This document shows, piece after piece, positions 1-9,577 of a stretch of 64,000 nt of DNA. Positions within the stretch are counted from its first letter, which is position 1, and each line of letters opens with the position of its first letter. A program made the translations under genes and the position numbers. The notes beneath the pieces are model-generated. The model was not told where the DNA came from. It searched no databases and saw nothing but the letters and a program-made list of their open reading frames with translations. Source of the DNA: Valencia hispanica (taxonomy: Eukaryota > Chordata > Actinopteri > Cyprinodontiformes > Valenciidae); contig OY747716.1 in assembly GCA_963556495.2 (NCBI GenBank), positions 31,581,318 through 31,645,317 of the forward strand. The letters run 5' to 3'.

Positions 1-43
1 TTCTGAGCTCCAACCCTCTTCATTTCCTTCAGAACAGGCTAAG

Positions 44-586
44 GTGGCTTATACCATCTCACTACTCTCCGGAAGGGCAAAGCAGTGGGGGACTTCTGAA
101 TGGGAGAATGACTCTGGATCTTGTTACAGCTTTGAAGAGTTCTCAGAGGAGATGAGGAGAGTTTTTGATCCTATCCGTCCTGAGAGAGAAGCTTCTCGTA
201 AACTGTTTTCACTTAAACAGGGTTCACGACCAGTGACTGATTACATAATCAACTTCCACTCCCTAATGTCAAGTTGTCGTTGGAATAATGATGCATTATA
301 TGATGTGTTTTATCAGGGGCTGTCTGAGGAGATCAAGGATGAGATAGCCACCCGAGACCCCCCTACCTCTCTTCTGGCACTTGAACAGCTAGCTACTCGG
401 ATCAACCAAAGACTTCGGGAGAGAAGGAGGGAGAGGTTGTTTACTGCCAAGCAGAAGATAATTACCACAGTACAGGTCAGCCCTCGAGATCAGGCTCGAT
501 CATTACCTATGAAGTCATCTGAATGTTCTGAGGAACCCATGCAGCTAGGAAGAACCAAGTTGTCTCTAAAGGGAGAGGAGATTTAG
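44..586 (+). pseudogene. gag: Ty3/Gypsy gag (capsid region), frameshifted before the zinc knuckle
   Basis: This open stretch of 180 codons encodes the capsid-like part of a Gypsy Gag. It opens with a Trp-containing segment (SGRAKQWGTSEW, about residues 9-20), followed by the FEEFSEEMRRVFD region and the conserved LKQGSRPVTDYIINFHSL stretch, as in fish retrotransposon Gag proteins. The C-terminal part is basic (RINQRLRERRRER, near residues 118-130). Gag would package the element RNA into cytoplasmic virus-like particles. The true start is probably upstream of the window, since the ATG at 44 falls inside the domain. The frame stops at 584-586, immediately before the zinc knuckle, which is read one frame over. 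That points to a small insertion or deletion near 540-585 that separates capsid from the nucleic-acid-binding domain. Confidence 0.88.
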
Positions 587-659
587 AAACCGCGTCTGTT
601 TCTACTGTGGGGAGAAGGATCATCAGGCAAGGGATTGCCCACTAAAAGGTCAGGCTTAG
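585..659 (+). pseudogene. Gag CCHC zinc knuckle in a shifted frame
   Basis: Read from 585, this short stretch encodes [14 protein letters not shown], a perfect C-x2-C-x4-H-x4-C retroviral-type zinc knuckle that binds RNA in Gag. It stops at 657-659 (TAG). It is +1 relative to the capsid frame, and the following pol frame is -1 relative to it. The second shift may reflect the normal Gag-Pol -1 frameshift known in fish chromoviruses such as sushi-ichi. I see no classic slippery heptamer, so this is inference. The first shift (capsid to knuckle) is more likely a mutation. Confidence 0.85.
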
Positions 660-2596
660 TAAAGGAGCAGGGCTCTTTACTGTGCCCAATTTTTAAGTCC
701 AAAAACACCCCTCAGGGAAGCTGTACCATCAGATTTACAGATTCTCCTGTCGCAAGAGAGATCCCTGTTTTTATAGACTCTGGAGCTGATGGAGATTTTC
801 TGGACGATGGATTGGCTCATGAGCTGCTACTAGCACTTACCCTTCTGGAAACCCCCCGTGACGTTTTTGCCATTGATGGCCAAAAAATTGCCCAGGTAAC
901 CCATTGTACTAGACCAGTTTCTGTATTAATTTCAGGAAATCATCGCGAGGTGATGTCTTTCCTTCTGGTTCACTCCCCTGATATCCCAGTCATTTTGGGT
1001 CGTCCGTGGCTGATTGAACATAACCCTGTCATTAATTGGAGCACTGGTGAGGTCCAGTCATGGGGTTCTTCTTGTCCTACTATTTGTCTGCAGGAGGCTC
1101 TTGCTCAAAGTGAGTTTAAGGAGGATCTTCCAGAATATCCCGATTTGTCCAAGGTTCCTCACGAATACCATGACCTCTATGAGGTCTTTAATAAATCTAG
1201 GGCCACTTCTCTGCCCCCTCATAGACCCTATGATTGCCAGATTGATCTATTGCCTGGGACCACACCTCCACTGGGTAGACTTTATTCTCTTTCTGGCCCA
1301 GAAAGAGAGGCAATGGAAAGTTATATTTCCACTTCTTTAAAGGCTGGCCTCATTAGAAAGTCTTCTTCACCCGCAGGGGCTGGGTTCTTTTTTGTTGGCA
1401 AAAAGGATGGGTTATTAAGACCATGTATTGACTACCGTGGCCTTAATGAGATTACTGTAAAGAACCGGTACCCTCTGCCCCTCATGTCATCTGCCTTTGA
1501 ACTCCTTCAGGGGAGCTCAGTCTTTACCAAACTAGACTTGCGAAATGCTTATCACCTTGTTCGCATAAAGGATGGAGATGAGTGGAAGACAGCATTCAAT
1601 ACTCCTTCTGACCACTATGAATATTTAGTAATGCCGTTTGGGCTTACAAATGCTCCTGCGGTTTTTCAGGCCCTAGTAAATGATGTGTTGAGAGACATGC
1701 TAAACAGATTTGTTTTCGTGTATCTTGATGACATCTTGGTCTACTCCAAAGACCTTGTGTCACATGCTAAGCATGTTCGAGAGGTCCTCCACAGACTACT
1801 ACAGAATAATCTGTTTGTCAAGGCTGAGAAATGTGATTTTCACTGTTCCTCTGTGTCTTTTCTTGGCTTCATTATTTCCCCTGAGAGAATCTGCATGGAT
1901 CCATCCAAGGTATCTGCTGTACTGAAGTGGCCTGTTCCTTCTAATGTTAAGGAGCTTCAACGATTCTTGGGCTTTGCAAATTTTTATCGACGATTCATTA
2001 AAGGCTACCGTTCCGTCGCAGCCCCTCTCCATAGGCTCACCTCCTCCAAGGTTCGGTTTATCTGGTCCCCTGTTGCCCAGAGAAGTTTTGAAAGGTTGAA
2101 GGTCTTATTCACTTCTGCTCCAGTGCTACAATTCCCTGATCCTTCTAAATCTTTTATTGTTGAGGTAGATGCCTCAGACACTGAGGTAGGGCCTGTGTTG
2201 TCTCAGCTGCATGCTGATGATGCCAAGTTGCACCCTTGTGCGTTCTTTTCTCGCCGCCTCTCTCCCTCTGAGCATAATTATGATGTGGGAGATCGTGAGC
2301 TCTTGGCAATTAAACTGGCCCTTGAGGAGTGGAGACACTGGTTAGAAGGGGCAACACATCCTTTCACTGTGTGGACTGACCATAAGAATCTTGAATATCT
2401 CAAGACTGCTAAGCGCCTTTATCCACGCCAGGCCAGGTGGGCTCTGTTTTTCAGCAGGTTTGACTTCTCCTTGTCCTATCGTAAAAACATAAAGCCAGTT
2501 GCCCTATCAAGACTTTTCCAGTCTCCTTCACAGTCGGCTGTCTCGGAAACACCCAACTTCATTCTTCCCCCCCAAGACCAGATTAGCAGTAACTAG
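635..2596 (+). pseudogene. pol: Ty3/Gypsy pol: protease, reverse transcriptase, RNase H
   Basis: This is a 653-codon open frame with no ATG; the frame is entered near 635, presumably by frameshift from Gag. Domains in order: retropepsin with active site D48-S49-G50 (VFIDSGAD) and flap-side ILGRPW at 120-125; reverse transcriptase at about 240-460 with D301 (KLDLRNAY) and the YLDD box at 363-366; RNase H at about 505-625 with D512 (VDASD), E555 (DRELLAI) and D582 (WTDHKNL). The usual final motif KPDALSR reads KPVALSR, so the fourth acidic residue appears replaced by Val at about 622. The usual Pro-Gly-Ser before it seems deleted. The frame stops at 2594-2596, ahead of the integrase. Protease and RT look intact; RNase H and the link to integrase do not. 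The product would copy element RNA into DNA inside cytoplasmic particles. Confidence 0.93.
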
Positions 2597-3640
2597 GATA
2601 GAGAGATTGCTCAAGAGAAGCTATGCTTCACATCCTCCTCTTTTGCCACCCTGGGCTCACTAAGATTTGTCAGTAGTTCAGTCCAGTTTCTGGTGGCCTT
2701 CTCTCAGGAAGGACACAAAAGAATTTGTTGCAGCTTGTCCAGTCTATTCTCAAGTCAAGCCCTCACGCCGCCCCCCTGCAGGTTACCTCAGGCCCCTACC
2801 CATTCCTCATCGACCTTGGTCACACTTGTCTATGGACTTTGTTACTGGCCTGCCATCATCCCAGGGTAAAACTGTTCTTCTAACCATAGTAGACAGATTT
2901 TCTAAGATGGTACATCTAGTCGCCCTCAAGAAGCTCCCCTCCGCTGCTGAACTAGCAGAGGTCATGACCCAGGAGATATTCAGACTCCATGGCTTTCCCC
3001 GCAAAATTGTCTCTGACCGGGGGCCTCAGTTCATCTCTTGCTTCTGGCGTGAGTTCTGTTCTCTACTTGGAATCAACCTAAGTCTGTCCTCTGGCTTCCA
3101 TCCACAGACGGATGGACAAACAGAGCGGATGAACCAAGAGGTAGAGACAAAGTTACGGGCCCTCTGCATGGATGCGCCTAGTCGGTGGACCCAGAACCTT
3201 CCTTGGGTAGAGTATGCCATCAATGGGCTGCCATCAAGTGCCACAGGTTCATCGCCATTCAATGTTGTTTACGGATATCAGCCACCTGTTTTTTCTGTAC
3301 AGGAGAAGTCCACCCTGGTTCCTGCAGCACATATGGCTATCCGACGCTGTCACAGAGTTTGGAGAAGGGCCGGAGCCGCTCTGTGCAGAACATCTGCTGT
3401 TTCAATTCGGTCTGCCAATCGTCATCGTTCTCAGGCCCCGAGATACTTGGTTGGGCAAAGAATATGGCTCTCAACAAGGGACTTGCCTCTTAAAGTGGAG
3501 AACCGCAAGCTGGTGCCTCGCTTTGTGGGCCGTTTTCCTGTGACCAAGGTAATCAACCCAGTGGCAGTACGAGTAAGACTTCCTCCAACCATGCGTGTAC
3601 ACCCCACGTTTCATGTTTCCAGGATTAAACCAGTATCATT
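2597..3640 (+). pseudogene. Ty3/Gypsy integrase, frameshifted from pol
   Basis: The N-terminal H2C2 finger is split. The His part (CHPGLTK) is read in a frame starting around 2644, while the Cys part lies in the frame that opens after a TAA at 2661 and runs from 2667. There the second Cys is Tyr (CPVYSQ, residue 27 counted from 2667). The catalytic core is complete: D57 (SMDFVTGLP), D117 (VSDRGPQF) and E153 (QTERMNQ), with [12 protein letters not shown] as in fish Gypsy integrases. The C-terminal part keeps [13 protein letters not shown] near 3590-3630. The frame stays open to 3863, but after about 3640 the sequence turns into a Phe run and no longer resembles the family, so that extension is probably not protein. 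The intact enzyme would insert element DNA into chromosomes; this copy is likely inactive. Confidence 0.9.
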
Positions 3641-3720
3641 GTCCAGGTTTATAGTGGTTTTCTCCATGTTTAATGCTCCTTCCTTAGTCCTGGAAGACGG
3701 ATACGAAGCTCACAAAACTC

Positions 3721-4320
3721 AGCCATTTTTCTTCTTCTTTTTCAATTTTAGTCCACTATGTGTTTTTCACACAAAACCTAAAGTATTTTTTGCCGCCTAT
3801 CGAAAATTAGCGGTTTCTCAGCATCAAAATGTGTCTTCAAAATTCACGAACATCGTGTCTTAAATCCATGGAATTTTTCAAACAGAATCAGAAAATAACT
3901 TTTATTGCTCCATTGACTCTCATTAATTTTTTTGACAGTTGGGGACCCAGTTGGGGACCCATGGACCGGAGGCTTCCCTCCCCCTTTTCTCCACTCTGTT
4001 GTACTCTGTTGGTTCCTTAAATCTCCTCAAACAGCCTTGTTGGACCGGCCCATTGAAATGGAGACACACGCTTACCGTGTAGGTCCGGTAAAATAACCCT
4101 GAAGTTCCGATTGTGGAAACCAGCCTATGTTCTCCTACGCTGCTCCTATATTTGTGATTCATAAAAAAAGGCTTGACAGACTCAGCTAGAGCTGACTTGT
4201 CTTGTTGTCCTGTAACCATGGAAATACTATTTTGTTGAAGTCCCACCAGCAAATAAATAAATAAACTACCTTCACATTTTAGGAAGGGTTTTGCATTCCC
4301 CACCTCCCCCATGGGATGTA
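3721..4320. other. Unclassified sequence downstream of the Gypsy element
   Basis: There is no convincing gene. The style is repeat-like: an imperfect internal doublet (GTTGGGGACCCA-like units at about 3940-3962), the palindromic-looking GGACCGG motifs near 3965 and 4042, and an AAATAAATAAATAAA run near 4251. It may be a non-autonomous DNA element or LTR remnant. I could not match termini, so no family is assigned. Confidence 0.35.
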
Positions 4321-7300
4321 CCCCATACTATGTGAATTGCTGCTTTAAGCATGAAAACATGGTCATTGCCTACCAATATAACTAATATGTGTAAAATTAC
4401 ACTTTAGATTTGCAAAGCATTAGCATTTAAATGTCTCTTTAATCCTAATTTAGCATTTTACTTAGAAGCCTCAGTGGTTATAACAACTTGTTTGTGTAAC
4501 TGATGGGGACACTGAAGCTGTTTAAAACAAGTGAATTATGTAGAGTCATACTTTTTTAGAAGTTTATTTGCAACTACTTCTAAAAAAAATATTTGTATGT
4601 GTGCAAGTCCATTTGTTATTAATTTGGGCATGTTGCCTCTTCGTCAAAGTCAAATTTCCCACCATTCTCAGCAGCACGTAAGCCACAGTCAAAGGGTCAC
4701 ATTCTGCAAAGTTTCCAAACATCAGCCGCAGAACTTCCACATGGTTCTTCATTTCCATTTGAGTGTTTTGAAGCCCCCCATGGAGAGGGTCCCAATCTCG
4801 ACGCATCAAGCAATGAACAGAGAAAAAAGGCTGATTGCAAGTGATTGACAGGTCATGCGGTTACCACAGTAACTCCTTTTTGGCTTTCCTTGGAAGTCCA
4901 ATTCATCATCAGGATTAGATGACTCTAAAAGGGCCTATTATCATAAGGGTGCACATGTGAGTGGCGCAATCGACTACCTGTGAATCGATCAAACTGTCTG
5001 ACTCAGGCACTCTGTGTGTGTTAAAAATAAGGCCAAAGTGTGAAGACATTGCTGGATATTCAGAGGTCGTGTATTTTACTAGGGTTTGCATCATATTGCA
5101 GTTTTACTTATACCACTTAATGTTGTTTTGTTAGGCTATAAAAACCCATTTTATTTTGATTAGCATTTATGATAGTTTCGCCACAGCTTGTTTAATCTTT
5201 TGCTTCCTTAAGTTCTAGTGAAAAGTATTTCTAATGTTGTCCCCCTTTAACAGCTACTGGGAGATGGAAAGCAAAGATATGGGAATATGAGACCAATCTG
5301 AAATTAGTGAGCACTTATGCAAAAATATTTACATTGCACAATGCACACATATTTACGCAGTTGTGTAACTCTTTAAAAAGTCATTTGGATGACTTAAATT
5401 ATATGTGTAACTGCCAGGAGAATGGGGTTTAGTTTGAGTGGTGGTTGCTCTCTGTTTCGCCTTTCCATGGGATGCCCACCAGACGGCACAGCGGAGGCAA
5501 AGGATCCAGCTCTGGTGGGTTGTGGCCTGCCGGTGTGATTATACACACATGCAAACTATCTGGACTACAGGAGGATAAAAGTAGCTGCCAGTTAGCCATT
5601 CCCTACCTGAGTGTCACCCATGTTAATGAAGCCTGTCTGTCATAGGAACATTGTGCCAGGAAGTTTTTGTAGCTCTAAGGCCAATTGTTTGAGACACACT
5701 ACTCCTGTGAATAACCTATATTTTGAATAAAAGTGTAGACCCTTAAGACAACTGTGAAAGTTCAGGAACACACACACACAAACAAGCAAGATATGTCATC
5801 TTTAATGGCACACCAGAACAAAATCTGCTTTATTAACAAAGTGGAAATTTTCATACTGCATTAGGGACAAAAAAATCAGCTATACCGATACTCGGTCATC
5901 AAAGCAATGATGATGTAATGTTGTCCTTATCTACACCTGAATTGCCTGATTTTAACTGTTGCCATAAACTTGTGGTTGTACAGAAACACTTTTTATTAGG
6001 CTTTAGTAAGGCACATGAAAGTGTTGGTGAATCTATTTATATTTACTTATTGAATTTGCATTTATTTATGGAGACTTACAAAGTAACAATAACTGAAAAC
6101 TACAAAATCATAAGAGCTTTTTGTGTGGAGATTTGTGTATGCGATAGGATTTTCATGGTCAGGAAGGAGGCCAAAGCAAGCGTCAGCATCAACATGAGCG
6201 TCAGAGCTATGCAGCGTCAGTGTGTCACAGTCAGCGGGGGCCACGGCACCCATGCAGGCTTCCCATCAGTGCATGAATGGAGCTGAGTCGGCCAGACAGC
6301 GCCGCAGCACACTCCAAACTTAGTGTAATTAAAGTTGAGAAAGGTTAAATTTTGACACTGAGACGAAGCGAAGGGTTCTTTCTCTCAGGGCAAGAGGAAA
6401 TATAGGGTACCTCGTCAAAGCAGTTAACTGGTGAAGCCCTCGACCCTCCTGGAAAGCAAGAGAGACACAGTGGAAATGAAGAAGCACATCCACTATCATG
6501 ATTAGGTGTTAGGTCTTGAGAGGAGGGGACAATTGCATGAGCATGTAATTAAATTGGCCAACCTTTTGTGGCACCACGCCTACAGGAACATCCATCCGGA
6601 AGAGAGAGTGTGTAATAGTCTGTGATGCATGTCGGGCAGAAATTTGTAGATATGCTGAGGATTAATCTTCAGAATAAACACAAGATGTAATGTCAACTCA
6701 AGACTTTCACAGACTATAATGGTTTGAGAATGTCACAGAATGGTTTGTCAGCACTTCCAAGGAGTTTAACTTTGCTGCCGAATACAAAATATTTTGACCT
6801 GGTCTTTTCAACTTTATTACTGGTTAAGATTTGGGTTATTTATAAAACTGTGTACCATCAAATGACTGTCTGAAAAAAGTTTTGTTGCAAAAGACAAGAA
6901 AATAGTTTTTCATAGCCCACGTTGGGGAAAAAACCAACACCTCTACAAAAATTATATGACTTACAATAAAATGTGCATTTGTGAGAAATACATACTGTAT
7001 GTGGCAGTAAAACATTTGACAAGAAAACAAATTTGGTTACAGCCACACAGGTGTGATGAAAGTCATGCACAGTACCATACTATATCTCATGGTTTCTCTT
7101 CCAATTTGTTTGTATTTATGTGCATATTTGAGTAAATATTCTCATTATAAATTTGAATGGTAATTGTATAAATGTTTTCATTTTGTTTCTAAGTTTATAG
7201 ATATACATTTTGTTTACATATGAGGTAAAATTACATAAGTAAATAAGTTGTAGAAATAACCTAATAAGACAAAGGCAACATGCCTGTGTTTCAATGCCAG

Positions 7301-7916
7301 ACAAGTTCAGCTTTGCCATTCAGTATTGCTTACAACTGGCACAGAGTCAAAACAACTATAGTAGTGCAACAATATAAACAATAGGGGTGCTCTTATTTCT
7401 TTATCTCCAGAGGGCAAAACTACCCAGGTGCACAGAAAAAAAAAAAAAAAAAGGTGTGGCTGGACATATTTCATAACAATACAAGATTATTCCCAAAATG
7501 TTCACACAGGGCAAAAATTTATAAACTGATCTCAAACAATCTGATGAGTTTTAAAGTAATGCATCACAAGAGTTTTAAACTGGCACTTTCCAATTCCTTG
7601 TATCAGTTAGCTGTGCTACACTGCTGAGGCCTAGCTTTACATGAGCTAAAATAATAGAGCTTTAGTTATATCTGTTAAAGCAAGCAAACTGTATTTATCT
7701 AGCTTCCTTTATAGGTAAAGAACCACTTCTTTTACATGGAAAAATAGAAAATAATTACGCTCTTTGTAACAGACAGGTTGTACTTGCCATTATGTTGCTA
7801 TATCGTTTAGCCACATATTGGGAATGATCCTGATGCTGGCTGCCTGGAATTTGCCTACTTATTTGGTAATGGAGCTATATGCATGCCAGAGCATTTCAAT
7901 TGAGTGTCAGCTACAG
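4321..7916. other. Unassigned AT-rich intergenic sequence
   Basis: No gene or clearly bounded repeat was recognised. A GC-richer, non-repetitive patch lies at about 6150-6310 (several CAGCGTCAG-type repeats) and could be a regulatory element. A run of about 19 A lies at 7435-7453. All open frames are short and without family resemblance. Confidence 0.5.
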
Positions 7917-8465
7917 AAGTGTATGGATGGGGGGGCACGGTGGCGCAGCTGGTAGCCTGGCTCACCTCACAGCTAGAAGGTCCCGGGTTCGATTACCGCC
8001 GGGGACGCTGTGGGTGCTTAGGGTGTGTTTGTTCCCCCACATCATCAGCACCCACACCCTGGGTGGGGTTGGCGAAAGGGCCTTTCTGTGTGGAGTTTGC
8101 ATGTTCTCCCCGTGTTCCCTTGAGCAGCTACTGTGAGCTACTCCCACAAAAACATGCACTAGTCCTGGGGCTGTATACTGCCTCCTCCTGGCTGGCCAGG
8201 GCACCCGCAGGGTTGGGGAAGATCTGGCTGGAATAACGTGATCCTTCCACACACTACATCCAGCCTGAGAAACCCCGCCCCGTCGGGTGAAAAGAAGGGC
8301 CTGCCCACTCCCCAAGCACAAAGGAGGCTTGGGTTTCAGTGAAGGGCCCCTCCCAGGGCCAGCACAGAGAGAGAGAGCGCGGAACCCCAGGACCTGAACT
8401 GAGGAGCACTGGGGTGATAAATGGGAAAAAAATCATGGGATAAAAAAAAAAAAAGTGTATGGATG
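7917..8465 (+). mobile_element. tRNA-headed SINE with 13-bp target-site duplication
   Basis: The body runs from about 7930 to 8452. The 5' end carries pol III promoter boxes: an A-box-like TGGCGCAGCTGG at 7941-7952 and a B box GGTTCGATT at 7986-7994, as in tRNA-derived SINEs. A central motif (GTGTGGAGTTTGCATGTTCTC, near 8088-8108; key part GGAGTTTGCATG) is a widespread conserved stretch in fish SINE-like repeats. The 3' end is an A-rich tail (8442-8454). The flanks are an exact 13-bp direct repeat, AAGTGTATGGATG, at 7917-7929 and 8453-8465, so the copy is full and bounded. Transcription would be by RNA polymerase III, and mobilisation depends on a partner LINE. Assignment to the V-SINE group is from memory and tentative. 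Confidence 0.86.
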
Positions 8466-9577
8466 ATGTTAAAATGCCAAGTTTTTGTGATGTAAAAACT
8501 TAAACCATTATGAACTTAAAAAAAAAACTTTATCCAAATATAACAGCACATTCATCTTATATACACAATTCAACTTAGTAACCGCTGAGTATTTAGTAGA
8601 AGTCGATCAGTCTAAAACGGGTAAATTAAAATTTATAAAATCATAGCTTCCGTCTCAAAAAAAGTAAGACCAGAGCATGATTCTTCATGCACTGTGTTTT
8701 ACTATATGTTTATACTTTATAGGCATGATGTTATTTAAGAGACACTAATTGTTATTTTAGTGCTAAATATACTTTTTGAAATTGTTAGTCCAAAGGTTCA
8801 AGTTTGGTTTTATCAAAGTGTAACAAATTATTTGAAAACAATTAGGGAGAATTTAACCAGGTCTGGACGTTTTCCCAAAAGACTTCTGTCTTGCAACCCT
8901 ACAACCTAGCTCAAGCATTGGGTAAATAGGCATAAACACAGATAGGCATTGTTGGAAATTCCTGAAGCCCCTTCAGTATTGTTGTCACCCTGTCTTTTCA
9001 GAAATTATGGAATAATGTCCAGTTTTTGTTATGTTGTCTAACATTTTCAATATTTAAATAATGCTGAAGAGTTTATGTAGCTTTCTCCTGACTGATACCT
9101 TTGTCAAGCAGATCCTTCTGATCGTTGGTAGTGTCTCTGGAAACTATGACTGTAACTAAAGAATGTAAGTGCATAAATGTCCTGGTAATTGTCAAAATAA
9201 TTGATAGTAGGTGTAACCAGGTTGTGTTTGTACTTTTACTAATTAATTTACATGATGAGAACAACAAACAGAAAAGCGACCATATTTTGGACTACCCACT
9301 CCAAGTCCTACACAAAGCAAAAGTATACAACAAAACTAAAGTCAGTCCCTGTTGGTTTACAGTCATAAATTCACCCAAATATTGACATTACTATATATCG
9401 TAAGACATATAACACTGACATATATTTCAATGATGATGGTAACAAAAATTCACTTAATAAATCTATAAATAAACTGGATGTTTTTCAATGAAAAATGAAC
9501 ACTACTACACCTCTCCAGCAGGACAAAATTACAAAAGGGGAAAGCTCAGGGGGCATTGTTAAAAAACAATAAGAATA
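8466..9577. other. Unassigned AT-rich sequence
   Basis: No gene, RNA or bounded repeat was recognised. The sequence is AT-rich with short open frames only. Confidence 0.5.

Larger units (their letters stand above)
1..3720 (+). mobile_element. Ty3/Gypsy LTR retrotransposon, 5'-cut by window, decayed
   Basis: The segment holds, in order, a Gag region, a CCHC zinc knuckle, an aspartic protease, reverse transcriptase, RNase H and a DDE integrase. Integrase downstream of RNase H is the Ty3/Gypsy order. The left LTR and primer-binding site lie outside the window. Reading frames change at least four times (Gag body, zinc knuckle, pol, H2C2 finger, integrase core). The RT and integrase cores remain open and well conserved, so the copy is decayed but not ancient. 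Homology fades after about 3640. The segment normally carrying a chromodomain in fish chromoviral elements is not recognisable, and I found no 3' LTR. The right boundary (about 3720) is an estimate. Confidence 0.93.

Noticed and set aside
3641..3863. C-terminal extension of the integrase frame to 3863
   Set aside because: After about 3640 the translation loses resemblance to Gypsy integrases and includes a Phe run from a TTC/TTT tract; the frame is open by chance.
7930..8000. Functional tRNA gene
   Set aside because: A and B boxes are present, but the cloverleaf is not maintained and the copy has an A-rich tail and target duplication, so it is a SINE head.
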